From positions 62,001 to 126,000 of the forward strand of contig NZ_VTAV01000008.1 of the NCBI RefSeq assembly GCF_008180195.1: a stretch of DNA of 64,000 bases, given 5' to 3'. The notes beneath the pieces were generated by a model. It was not told where the DNA came from, did no database searches, and saw only the letters and a program-made list of their open reading frames with translations. Both the position numbers and the translations under genes were made by a program. The stretch's first letter is position 1. Each line of letters opens with the position of its first letter. The stretch is from Sphingobacterium phlebotomi. Its GTDB lineage: Bacteria > Bacteroidota > Bacteroidia > Sphingobacteriales > Sphingobacteriaceae. This document shows positions 1 to 8,951 of this stretch, in pieces.

Positions 1-1578
1 GTCTACCAAGCTACTTGGAACAATTATGCGGGTGCCGACCTGATCAGCCACCTCACGCGCTACGGCGACGATCAGATTTCCGGCGTACAAAATATTTCGG
101 GCAGCGCCTACCGGCAAACCATTGCCCTGAACGGACAGTTGAACTATAGGCGAAGTTTTGCTGAAAAACATCATGTATCCGCCATGTTGCTCGCCAACGC
201 CTTTCAAATTGGTCTGTCGCAAGAATACCATAAACATAGCAATGCCAACCTGGGTGTACAATTGGGCTATAACTACGCGAATAAATACTACGCAGATTTT
301 AGTGCTGCAGTCCCCCACTCGGCGAAACTTCCGGCAGGGAATCGTCGAGCGATCTCCCCAACCCTGTCGCTTTCCTGGCGGCTCTCCGAAGAACCCTTTA
401 TGCAACAGTCCATTTTCAACGACTTACGACTTACGGCTTCCGGCGGAATCTTGAACACCGATCTGGACATCGAAAACTTCTACCTCTACCAAGGTTACTA
501 CACCTACAACGAAGCGGCTTGGTACAGCTGGGCCGACGGTGAATTGGTGCACACCTTTGACCGCTTTCGCGGTGACAATGCGGACATGGGTTACCCACAA
601 CGCCGGGAAGTATCCTTCAGCATAGACGGGGGTCTGTACAATAACCTGATCACCTTCAATGCTTCTTATTTTTATAACCAAATGAAAGGCTTGTTGGTAC
701 AACCGGCTACCCTTTACCCCATGTATTTCATGTCTTACTGGCCGGTATATTCGGATTTGCCCTATGTCAATTTCAATAGTGATGAACGTACCGGCGTAGA
801 TTTCGCGATCAATGTAAACAAGCATTTTGGCAACACCTTCTTATCACTGGGTGCTACCGCCATGTATTTTGACTCGAAAGCCACCCAACGCGATGAACTC
901 TACGAGTTTGGTTATCAAAACCGGACAAACCGTCCACTAGATGCCCTTTGGGGCTTGCAGAGCGATGGCTTCTACCGTGATCAGGCGGATATAGATAATT
1001 CGGCGTTGAGCACTTTCGGGGAAGTAGCCCCAGGAGACATCAAATATATCGATCAAAACGGCGATGGCACCATCGACGATCGCGACGAGATTTACCTCGG
1101 AAAAGCCGGTTGGTCGGGTTCTCCTTTTTCACTGGGAATTAACCTTACGGCAAAATGGAAAAACATGACCCTCTTTGCCATCGCCAGCGGCAGGTTTGGT
1201 GCCTACGCCATGCGGAACAACTCCTATTTCTGGATGGACGGCGAAGACAAGTACTCCGCCATCGTGCGCGATCGTTGGACGCCCGAAAGCCAGGCAACAG
1301 CAAGCTATCCGCGCCTCACAACGGGCAACAGCGATAACAACTTCCGCCATTCGGATTTCTGGATGTATTCCACCAACCGCTTTGACCTCACGCGCGTACA
1401 GATCTCCTACGATCTCCCGAAAAACTTACTCGGTAAGGGCATTGTGCGTGAATTCGGCGCCTACATAAACGGCTCTAACCTACTGACCTTTGCGAAGGAA
1501 AAGGATATCCTCCTGCTCAATGTAGGCGCAGCACCACAAACGCGTTTTTTTAACGTGGGATTAAAAGCATTATTTTAA
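1..1578 (+). CDS. SusC/RagA-type TonB-dependent outer-membrane transporter, C-terminal part
   Basis: The frame is open from base 1 to the stop at 1576-1578, so the gene begins upstream of the window and only its last 525 residues are visible. These are beta-barrel sequence rich in aromatic and Asn residues, and the protein ends in a Phe-terminated strand (VGLKALF) as expected for a BAM substrate. SusC proteins form the outer-membrane channel through which oligosaccharides held by a SusD lid enter the periplasm, powered by TonB. The stop is followed almost directly by a SusD gene, a DUF5627 lipoprotein and a GH10 xylanase, so xylo-oligosaccharide uptake is the likely role. The plug and N-terminal domain lie outside the window. 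Confidence 0.93.
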   Translation, partial: VYQATWNNYAGADLISHLTRYGDDQISGVQNISGSAYRQTIALNGQLNYRRSFAEKHHVSAMLLANAFQIGLSQEYHKHSNANLGVQLGYNYANKYYADFSAAVPHSAKLPAGNRRAISPTLSLSWRLSEEPFMQQSIFNDLRLTASGGILNTDLDIENFYLYQGYYTYNEAAWYSWADGELVHTFDRFRGDNADMGYPQRREVSFSIDGGLYNNLITFNASYFYNQMKGLLVQPATLYPMYFMSYWPVYSDLPYVNFNSDERTGVDFAINVNKHFGNTFLSLGATAMYFDSKATQRDELYEFGYQNRTNRPLDALWGLQSDGFYRDQADIDNSALSTFGEVAPGDIKYIDQNGDGTIDDRDEIYLGKAGWSGSPFSLGINLTAKWKNMTLFAIASGRFGAYAMRNNSYFWMDGEDKYSAIVRDRWTPESQATASYPRLTTGNSDNNFRHSDFWMYSTNRFDLTRVQISYDLPKNLLGKGIVREFGAYINGSNLLTFAKEKDILLLNVGAAPQTRFFNVGLKALF

Positions 1579-1604
1579 TAATGAGGGAACTAACAACGAC
1601 AAAC

Positions 1605-3362
1605 ATGAAGAAGATAATCTATATAGCCCTGATGAGCAGCATCTTCGTAACGGCGTGCGAAGATATGTTCGAACCGGCCATTGAAAATATCCTGCCCATC
1701 GAGGAGGCCTACACGCGTCCGTTATATGCACAAGGCTTATTACTAAATGCCTATAATCGTGTGCCAACCAACAGCTTTAACGATGTTGCCACCGACGATG
1801 CCGTGACCAACGACCGGGCAAGCGACTACCTAAAGATTGCCACCGGACAGTGGACAGCCATCAACAACCCGACGGATCAATGGCGAAACAGTAAGTCGGC
1901 CATTCAGTATATCAACAATTTTCTGGAAATTACCGATCGGGTGAATTGGGCAACGAACGAAAATATCACACAGCTGTTCAACGACCGTATGAAGGGTGAA
2001 GCCTACGGCTTGCGCGCCTTGTTTATGTATTACCTCTTGCAGGCACATGGCGGAAAAACCGATGACGGGCAGGTAATGGGCGTCCCTATCGTGTTGGAAC
2101 ACGAAGGTTTAGAAGATGACCATAATCATGCGAGAAACAGTTTCGAAGACTGTATGCAACAAATCTATAGTGACCTGCAACAGGCCGAAGACCTGCTCCC
2201 ACTCGACTATGAAGATATTAGCAGTGCATCGCAAATTCCGACAAAATATCAGGAAATGGAGCTCAGCCATGAGGATTACAACCGCGTGTTCGGTGTCGAT
2301 TTTCGTTTGCGGATGACCACCCGTATCGTGCAGGCCATACGAGCCAAAGCCGCCCTGCTGGCCGCCAGTCCGGCCTTTAGTGCCGGTAGTAGCACCAGCT
2401 GGGAAGATGCGGCAAATTACGCCGCTGTTGTGATCGGACAACGAGGTGGCATCGTCGGTATGGATCCCAACGGAGGACACTTTTATGAATCGGCCAGTGT
2501 AGATGCCATGAGTGCCGGCGCCAATACCGCAGAAATTCTCTGGCGTACCGACCGTGGCGGAGTTAACAGCGACCTGGAAGCTCAACACTTCCCGCCTACG
2601 CTATTCGGTAGTGGCCGCATCAATCCCACACAAAATCTGGTCGACGCGTTTCCAATGGCAAACGGCTACCCCATAACCCATCCGCAGAGTGATTACGATG
2701 CAACAAATCCCTATGCAGATCGAGACCCTCGTCTAAGCAGCTATATCTTGCTCAACGGCAGTACAGCAGGGGTAAACAACAGCAGCATCAACACCAGCGC
2801 GAACAGCAGCACAAACGATGGACTAAACAGGGCGGAAACCTCTACTCGTACGGGTTATTACCTGCGTAAGCTGCTCCGGCAGGATGTGAACCTGAACCCC
2901 TCTTCGGTATCAGGTCAGTACCACATCACACCGCGTCTACGGATGACCGACATCTACTTGGCTTTTGCCGAGGCCGCAAACGAGGCATGGGGACCCACGA
3001 CAGCGGGCAATCAGGGATTTTCAGCTTATGATATGGTAAAAGCCATCCGCGCCCGCGCAGGTGTAGGCGCCGATAACGACGACGCCTATTTGGAAACCAT
3101 CAAAAACGATCAAGAGGCCATGCGGGAGCTTATCCGCAACGAACGGCGTCTGGAACTTTGTTTCGAAGGTTTCCGCTTCTGGGATCTCCGTCGCTGGCAA
3201 AGTCCGCTCAACGAAACCGCACAAGGGGTCAGTATTCAAAACAACGTACACAACATCATCGATGTCGAGAATCGGCGTTACGATAATTATATGCACTACG
3301 GGCCGATTCCGTACAGTGAAATACTCAAATACGATAACCTGCGCCAAAATCAAGGTTGGTAA
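1605..3362 (+). CDS. SusD/RagB family nutrient-binding outer-membrane lipoprotein
   Basis: SusD-like proteins sit on SusC as a hinged lid and bind glycan at the cell surface. The ATG at 1605 gives a clean lipoprotein signal (MKKIIYIALMSSIFVTAC, lipid-carrying Cys at 18). An upstream in-frame ATG at 1581 would only add eight residues in front of it. The middle carries the SusD helical/TPR-like scaffold and the C-terminal third has the family's typical stretch around RNERRLELCFEGFRFWDLRR. Length (585 residues) is normal. It follows susC directly and precedes a DUF5627 gene and a GH10 gene, so it probably binds xylan or xylo-oligosaccharides; the ligand is inferred from context. Confidence 0.95.
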   Translation: MKKIIYIALMSSIFVTACEDMFEPAIENILPIEEAYTRPLYAQGLLLNAYNRVPTNSFNDVATDDAVTNDRASDYLKIATGQWTAINNPTDQWRNSKSAIQYINNFLEITDRVNWATNENITQLFNDRMKGEAYGLRALFMYYLLQAHGGKTDDGQVMGVPIVLEHEGLEDDHNHARNSFEDCMQQIYSDLQQAEDLLPLDYEDISSASQIPTKYQEMELSHEDYNRVFGVDFRLRMTTRIVQAIRAKAALLAASPAFSAGSSTSWEDAANYAAVVIGQRGGIVGMDPNGGHFYESASVDAMSAGANTAEILWRTDRGGVNSDLEAQHFPPTLFGSGRINPTQNLVDAFPMANGYPITHPQSDYDATNPYADRDPRLSSYILLNGSTAGVNNSSINTSANSSTNDGLNRAETSTRTGYYLRKLLRQDVNLNPSSVSGQYHITPRLRMTDIYLAFAEAANEAWGPTTAGNQGFSAYDMVKAIRARAGVGADNDDAYLETIKNDQEAMRELIRNERRLELCFEGFRFWDLRRWQSPLNETAQGVSIQNNVHNIIDVENRRYDNYMHYGPIPYSEILKYDNLRQNQGW

Positions 3363-3395
3363 TTCAATTATACGATGATTAAAAAGATAATAACC

Positions 3396-4457
3396 ATGAA
3401 GATAAAAACGATATACTGCGGAATTGCTTTGCTTGTCCTTGGCTTTTCAGCCTGCAAAAATCAAGATTGGGAGTTTCCGGATTACGACTATCAGTCGGTA
3501 TACTTCGCGTATCAATCTCCAATACGTACCCTAACCTTAGGGGAGGATGTCTTTGATACCAGCTTGGACAACGATCATAAATTCATGGTCATGGCGACCA
3601 CTGCCGGCGTATATAATAACTTGCAGGATGTCCGTATTGACTTTGAAGTGGATAATAGCTTGACGAACGATATCGTCTTCGGTCCGGGGGGAAGCGCCCC
3701 TGGCGGAGCTCCTATTGAGGCCCTGCCGGAAAATTACTATACGCTGGCATCCAACAACATCATCATACCTAAGGGCAATCTGGTGGGTGGCGTGGAAGTA
3801 CAACTGACGGACGCTTTCTTTGCCGATCCCAAATCACTCAGCACCAACTATGTCTTACCGATTCGTATGACCGGCGTCAGCAATGCTGATACCATCCTGT
3901 CGGGACTACCCATAGAATCCGGCAGCTTGTTTAGACCGACCATGGAAGAAGATTGGGAGATTATGCCGAAAAATTACACCTTATATGCGATTAAATACAT
4001 CAACACCTGGCATGGTAACTACCTGCGCCGCGGGGTAGATGATATTGAAGGAAAAAGCGGTCGTGAAAGTCTAACGCAAAGGATCGTCCGTAATGAAGGC
4101 TTAGTGGAACGTGATGAAGTCATCAGTCTCCACAGTCAAGGTTTACAAAGACTGGTGCTGCCCTTAGCCTACGCGGATGTAGACCAAACTAATGTTGACA
4201 TGGAATTAATTCTGACCTTCGATAGCGACAACAACTGCAGCATCAGCTCGGGCACTTCTGGTGTGGATGCCAGTGGAACGGGATCGTTTGTGAAGCGTGG
4301 CGATAAAAATTCCTGGGGCAATACCGATCGGGACGTCCTGTACTTAGACTATGAAATTGATATGGCTAGCATGCATATTTCCAGCAAGGATACGCTCGTG
4401 ATGCGTGATCGGGGGGTAAAAATGGAGACCTTTGTGGTTACTCCTAAAGAACAATAA
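3396..4457 (+). CDS. DUF1735/DUF5627-type surface lipoprotein (SusE-position glycan-binding protein)
   Basis: This encodes a secreted lipoprotein: from the ATG at 3396 the protein starts MKIKTIYCGIALLVLGFSAC with the Cys at residue 20. An in-frame ATG at 3375 adds seven charged residues and is less likely. The N-terminal half resembles DUF1735 (BT_3987-type beta-sandwich) and the C-terminal half, around NYTLYAIKYINTWHGNYLRR, resembles DUF5627. Such proteins occupy the SusE/F position of many Bacteroidota polysaccharide loci and are thought to be surface glycan-binding proteins. It lies between susD and a GH10 xylanase, so xylan binding is likely, but no binding residue can be read from sequence alone. 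Confidence 0.82.
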   Translation: MKIKTIYCGIALLVLGFSACKNQDWEFPDYDYQSVYFAYQSPIRTLTLGEDVFDTSLDNDHKFMVMATTAGVYNNLQDVRIDFEVDNSLTNDIVFGPGGSAPGGAPIEALPENYYTLASNNIIIPKGNLVGGVEVQLTDAFFADPKSLSTNYVLPIRMTGVSNADTILSGLPIESGSLFRPTMEEDWEIMPKNYTLYAIKYINTWHGNYLRRGVDDIEGKSGRESLTQRIVRNEGLVERDEVISLHSQGLQRLVLPLAYADVDQTNVDMELILTFDSDNNCSISSGTSGVDASGTGSFVKRGDKNSWGNTDRDVLYLDYEIDMASMHISSKDTLVMRDRGVKMETFVVTPKEQ

Positions 4458-4486
4458 ACAGATACAAAACTTTAATCGATTAGGAT

Positions 4487-6646
4487 ATGAACCTTCGTTA
4501 TAAAACCGGCACTTTTTTCTTTGCAGCAGCCCTGCTGGGGAGTTCCTGTGCCAAACAATTTACTGCAGACTTTCCGGTGGACAAACCGGAAAGCATTATT
4601 GCGCAGGAAGATATTGACTCGTATGAGCCGCTCCTTAGCTATTTGGATAAAGATGCAAACCCGGATTTTCACTGGGGTGTGGCGGTAAACGCTTCTGATT
4701 ACTTGGGCAAAGGCGTGATGCACCGCTTGGTGAACCGAAATTTTGACGAGTTGGTCACCGGAAATGCCATGAAGCATTTTTCTATCGTGCAGGACGATGG
4801 ATCGCTGAATTTGGCCAATGTCCAGTCCCTTATCGAATTGGCCGCGGAAAATGAGATGGGCATCTACGGTCATACCTTGGTGTGGCACGCCGGACAAAAC
4901 GCGGCTTACCTCAACAGCTTAATTGCTCCCGAAAATATTGGCGGCCCCAGTTGGGATCTGGTCACCGCAATTGATTTTGAAACCGACGACAATGCGAACT
5001 ACCTCTATACGGATAATGCAGCGGTTTCTTTCACAGCAGACGGGCAAGGGGCTAACGATCAGGGGCGTGCATTACAATTAACCAACACCGCAGCTCGTGC
5101 CAACGATTGGGATGTGCAGTTTTTTATCAGCTTAGACCAGTCGGTGGCCGTAGGCGAGCGTTATGAGCTATCCATCGATATAAAATCAGATGCTGCAGCT
5201 AATTACTCCACGCAAGCACATCGGGTGCCCTACGAATACATGCACTATGATTTCTTCGGGAGTATTTCCTCTACGCCGGAATGGTCGACCTACACACGAG
5301 AAATTACGATATCCGAAGAAATGGCGGGTGCGGGAGCAATCGCTTTTAATCTGGGACTGAACGCCACGACCTACTATTTCGACAATATCGCGATCAGCAA
5401 GTTCAACGAGGAAGGCGGCAGCGGACCGGTCGGCGATAGCGGCTATGCCTTGGTGCTTAGCAACCCATCGGTTGTCAACTCCTGGGAGGCGCAGACGGCC
5501 TACGATTTTGACGCAGTGGACGCCAATACAGCGTTCACGCTCAGCATCGCTGCAAAGGGTTCCAAGGCCGGTTCCATTGGTGTCGATCTTCAAAATTCAG
5601 CCGACTATTCCGGCGAGAGTTTCGGAAACATCAGTTTGGGTACCGAATATCAGGAGTATACCTTTACGTTAACCAGCACCGACTTGCGAAACCGCTTTAT
5701 CGTGAATCACGGGACTTATGACGGCACGGTGTATATCGATGACGTACGCTTAACCGTGGCAGGCAGTACAGCAAACCTCATCGCTAACGGCGATTTCGAA
5801 AGTGGCATGGCCGGTTGGGGCGGTTGGGGAAATGGCTCTAACCGACAGTTATCTGCTAACGGTGAAGGCTACGGTGGCCCCGGTGGAAGCATCATCGAGA
5901 AAACACCGGAAGAGAAGGAACAAATCATTTCACAGGCGCTGGAAACCTTTATCGCCGGGATGATGGAGGTGACCAAAGGCCATATCAAGGCTTGGGATGT
6001 CGTCAATGAGCCCATTTCCGATTGGCCGGATCAGTATGCCTTGAAAACAGGTATAGGTAAGGAAGATATGGCCGCGGATGAGTTTTATTGGCAGGATTAC
6101 TTGGGTAAAGATTACGCGGTCAAAGCGATCCAATATGCAAGACAATATGGAGACCCGGAGGATAAACTCTTTATTAACGACTATGGTCTCGAAGGTGGTG
6201 GTGACAAGTGCGAAGGACTCATCGCTTATGTTGACTATGTGGAAAGCAAAGGGGTAACGGTAGATGGAATCGGTACACAGATGCATATTGACATTAACAC
6301 GAACAAGGATAACATTATCAATATGTACGAGCTTCTTGCGGCTACCGGCAAGCTGATCAAAGTATCCGAACTGGATATTGGCCTGGGCGATAACACGCAA
6401 ACTCCAAATGCTACAGCCGAACAGTATGCGGCACAGGCAGAAATGTACAAGTTTGTCATTGAGAAATATTTCGAAATTATACCGAAAGCGCAACAGTACG
6501 GCATAACCGTCTGGAGTCCGCTAGATAGTCCTAATTCCCAGTATTCCTTCTGGAGAAAGGGCGAACCTATCGGGTTGTGGACAGAAACTTTCGTGCGCAA
6601 GCCTGCCTATCAGGCCGTTGCAGAAGCTTTAGAAAAACAGAAATAA
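4487..6646 (+). CDS. GH10 endo-1,4-beta-xylanase lipoprotein with inserted CBM4/9-like modules
   Basis: This retaining endo-xylanase is probably anchored at the cell surface (lipobox GSSC, Cys at residue 21). The GH10 barrel is split: the first part covers about residues 45-155 (HTLVWHAGQ), and the barrel resumes near 472 with the acid/base Glu508 in DVVNEPISDW and the nucleophile Glu628 in VSELDIGL. Between them lie about 315 residues of carbohydrate-binding beta-sandwich sequence, the arrangement known from Bacteroides and Prevotella Xyn10 enzymes where CBMs are inserted into the barrel. The second sandwich appears permuted: its usual N-terminal motif NLIANGDFESG stands after the rest of the module, near residue 430. 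It is the last gene of the susCD operon and is followed by a strong hairpin. Confidence 0.95.
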   Translation: MNLRYKTGTFFFAAALLGSSCAKQFTADFPVDKPESIIAQEDIDSYEPLLSYLDKDANPDFHWGVAVNASDYLGKGVMHRLVNRNFDELVTGNAMKHFSIVQDDGSLNLANVQSLIELAAENEMGIYGHTLVWHAGQNAAYLNSLIAPENIGGPSWDLVTAIDFETDDNANYLYTDNAAVSFTADGQGANDQGRALQLTNTAARANDWDVQFFISLDQSVAVGERYELSIDIKSDAAANYSTQAHRVPYEYMHYDFFGSISSTPEWSTYTREITISEEMAGAGAIAFNLGLNATTYYFDNIAISKFNEEGGSGPVGDSGYALVLSNPSVVNSWEAQTAYDFDAVDANTAFTLSIAAKGSKAGSIGVDLQNSADYSGESFGNISLGTEYQEYTFTLTSTDLRNRFIVNHGTYDGTVYIDDVRLTVAGSTANLIANGDFESGMAGWGGWGNGSNRQLSANGEGYGGPGGSIIEKTPEEKEQIISQALETFIAGMMEVTKGHIKAWDVVNEPISDWPDQYALKTGIGKEDMAADEFYWQDYLGKDYAVKAIQYARQYGDPEDKLFINDYGLEGGGDKCEGLIAYVDYVESKGVTVDGIGTQMHIDINTNKDNIINMYELLAATGKLIKVSELDIGLGDNTQTPNATAEQYAAQAEMYKFVIEKYFEIIPKAQQYGITVWSPLDSPNSQYSFWRKGEPIGLWTETFVRKPAYQAVAEALEKQK

Positions 6647-6656
6647 TAAAATAAAC

Positions 6657-6690
6657 AAATTGGGGAGGATAATAAAAACCTCCCCAATTT
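6657..6690 (+). terminator. Rho-independent-type hairpin after the susCD-xyn10 operon
   Basis: A perfect 12-bp inverted repeat (AAATTGGGGAGG / CCTCCCCAATTT) with a 10-nt A-rich loop starts 11 nt after the GH10 stop codon. Its tail is A/T rich on both strands. It separates the xylan genes from the following parvulin-like gene. Confidence 0.8.
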
Positions 6691-6723
6691 GGTACAATTA
6701 AAACGTTGAAAGGAGAAGATTAA

Positions 6724-8304
6724 ATGAAAAACACAGCTATATATACTCTATTACTCGGCCTTTTGAGTGCTTGTCTACCTTTCTCCGGAACAAACCAAGA
6801 TATCGTATTGGAGGTTGGTGGATTTTCTTTTTCCCGTGATGAATACAACTATCAAATAGAAAAGTTAAAAAAAACAACTAAGTACGACTCTACTCAATCC
6901 AGCAAACAACTTATAGACGACGCCTATATACTTGCCTTCGCTAAGCAAAATAGTTTTGATACGATAGCGGAGCTAAAAAAGCGTTTGGAATATGCTATGA
7001 AATTCTATATCTCACAAGTCGACGGATACCTCTGGAACAAAACTGTAAAGCCGAAAATAGAGATTACAAATTTAATGTTGCGAGAGACGTACCAAAGAAA
7101 AAAACAAAACTACCAACTCGAAGTTCTGGAACTTTCAGACACCCACGCCCCTACTGAAAGCGCGGAGACAACGAACAAACAAAAATTCGACAACCTAAAA
7201 AGAAAAAGTTTATCTGACAAATTTCATACTATTGCATTGTCCTATCCATTTCTTCCATTTGGCGCATTTACAGATGGATTAGATGATGCAAAAATTAATG
7301 ATATCATTGGGCCCGTCCAGACAGATCAAGGAGCCTACCTTATTCGGGTTCATGACATATTGGACGCAACAGTCCCGCCTTTTACTGAAATTCAGAACAT
7401 TATCCGCCAGGAATTAACAATAAAATTGACTCAAACTCACGTTTGGCAAAGTGTACAACGCATTCAGTCTGAAACATGTCCCATATATTATGAAGATGCA
7501 ATAGCGGATATCTCTGATCAATACGATGAATTGGCAGAAGATTGGCGTACTCACGTGGATAGTCTACTCTTAATGGAATATACCTTACACAAGCAAAGAA
7601 AACAATTTAGAGGAAAAGATTTCAGAGAGTTTATTCGCTATCAACCTATGTTTATAGGTTCGTTGAAAGATAAAGATGATGTCAAGAAATTGATAGAAGT
7701 CTACTTAATCAACCAATTTCTATACGATGAGGCACAAAAGCTATCTCCTGAATCGGATCCTGAATACGCACTGTTTAAGAACTCGATAAAAAATCAATTT
7801 TACGTCAAATATTTTAAGGAAAAACATATTGAAGCCAACATTGATCTTCAAGAATCAGCAATAGCAAGCTATTATCAATCGCGTAAAGATAGCTTGAAAA
7901 CTTTCGAAAAGGCCGATATTACTATTTATAAATTTAAAACACTAGGTGAAGCGATGTCATACAAGCAACTTCGTCGCGATCCAAACAGCCAATCAGAAAA
8001 AGAATTAGAACCCAGTAAAGAGCACTTGACTTTTCACCGAGATGGAAAGCATACCTACGACACTATTCTCGAACAAAACATCGATGGACTTGAAACAGGT
8101 GTACTGTCACATCCAATGAAGATCAATGACCAATATTGTCTTTTGGAAATAAGAAACACCGTAGGTAGTATGTATATTACATACAATAAAATAAAGGAAA
8201 ACCTCAGACACAAACTCTATTTGGAAAAAGAAAAAGAAGAATACAATAAACAATTGGACATTTTAAAATCCCTCTATAAGATCACGATTAATAAAATAAT
8301 ATAA
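6724..8304 (+). CDS. Parvulin-like (PpiC/SurA-type) peptidyl-prolyl isomerase lipoprotein
   Basis: The protein has a lipoprotein signal (LLGLLSAC, Cys at residue 17) and is highly charged and helical. Around residues 180-215 the segment PFGAFTDGLDD...GPVQTDQGAYLIRVHDI matches the end of a parvulin PPIase domain (typical GPV-T-fGyHLIkv). The rest resembles the SurA/PrsA chaperone arm. A second, more divergent copy may lie near residues 385-475 (ADITIYKFKTLGEAM ... PMKINDQYCLLEI). It would act in the periplasm on folding or export of client proteins. AAAGGAGAAGA just before the ATG is an unusually good ribosome-binding site for this phylum. The gene is visibly AT-richer than the xylan genes on either side and is followed by a small secreted protein, its possible client. 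Isomerase activity is not certain. Confidence 0.7.
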   Translation: MKNTAIYTLLLGLLSACLPFSGTNQDIVLEVGGFSFSRDEYNYQIEKLKKTTKYDSTQSSKQLIDDAYILAFAKQNSFDTIAELKKRLEYAMKFYISQVDGYLWNKTVKPKIEITNLMLRETYQRKKQNYQLEVLELSDTHAPTESAETTNKQKFDNLKRKSLSDKFHTIALSYPFLPFGAFTDGLDDAKINDIIGPVQTDQGAYLIRVHDILDATVPPFTEIQNIIRQELTIKLTQTHVWQSVQRIQSETCPIYYEDAIADISDQYDELAEDWRTHVDSLLLMEYTLHKQRKQFRGKDFREFIRYQPMFIGSLKDKDDVKKLIEVYLINQFLYDEAQKLSPESDPEYALFKNSIKNQFYVKYFKEKHIEANIDLQESAIASYYQSRKDSLKTFEKADITIYKFKTLGEAMSYKQLRRDPNSQSEKELEPSKEHLTFHRDGKHTYDTILEQNIDGLETGVLSHPMKINDQYCLLEIRNTVGSMYITYNKIKENLRHKLYLEKEKEEYNKQLDILKSLYKITINKII

Positions 8305-8381
8305 ACGCCGCTACCTTTTCACTAGATCCCATTATAAATTACTTATATCAATCATTTTATAAACTTTTAAAATTAGAAATC

Positions 8382-8744
8382 ATGAAAAAAATCATTTTAA
8401 TTTTAGCTATCGTCTTTAGCAGCATGTTCAGCTCGTATGCCTACAATCAACAAAGTGTAACTGCGTACGCCGGCATTCCAACAAATTATGCTTACATGGG
8501 GGTAAACATTAATAGTTACTGTACTCAGTTACTCCTTAATTGTACTTGGAATATGCTGGCAACTAGCGGGTCCGTACAAGCGTACGATGACATCCTTCTA
8601 GCTGAATATAATTGGGGACCTGGCGGTGGAGACCGATACCACAGCGCAAACGGTTCATATAGATATTGGGGCTACATTAGGGTATTTATCGGTGCTGATG
8701 GATCGACCGGAGCTTCAGGAACTGCCACCTTAACCTGGTGGTAA
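8382..8744 (+). CDS. Small secreted protein of unknown function
   Basis: This 120-residue protein starts with a clear signal peptide (about residues 1-20, ending SSYA). The mature part of about 100 residues is neutral, rich in Tyr, Trp, Gly, Ser and Asn, has two Cys eight residues apart (YCTQLLLNCTW) and ends TLTWW. It looks like a small all-beta secreted domain. I do not recognise the family. It lies 77 nt after the parvulin-like lipoprotein and is the only other gene in this AT-rich insertion, so it may be the folding client or functional partner of that protein. A hairpin terminator follows at 8880-8905. Confidence 0.7.
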   Translation: MKKIILILAIVFSSMFSSYAYNQQSVTAYAGIPTNYAYMGVNINSYCTQLLLNCTWNMLATSGSVQAYDDILLAEYNWGPGGGDRYHSANGSYRYWGYIRVFIGADGSTGASGTATLTWW

Positions 8745-8879
8745 TCAACTTAACAAGGAAGTAAAATCATCAAAAAACACTTTAATTTAAATTATTTATT
8801 ATTTAAGATATTTGTTTGGTTCGAATTCAAGTGGTAAAACCGCTTAAAACTGTAAAATAATTTATATTGGGCTATCAGA

Positions 8880-8905
8880 TAAGAGGGAGGTTTCGCTCCC
8901 TCTTA
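8880..8905 (+). terminator. Hairpin terminator after the small secreted protein
   Basis: A 10-bp perfect stem (TAAGAGGGAG / CTCCCTCTTA) with loop GTTTCG is followed by TTCATTT. It ends the two-gene parvulin/secreted-protein unit before the esterase gene. Confidence 0.75.
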
Positions 8906-8951
8906 TTCATTTGATTCAATGGATCGTATATTTAGCATAAAATACAATATC

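Noticed and set aside
5930..6493. 187-codon frame on the - strand in the GH10 xylanase gene
   Set aside because: Lies antisense to the catalytic barrel; composition (Ile/Val/Phe/His-rich) is that of a reverse-frame shadow.
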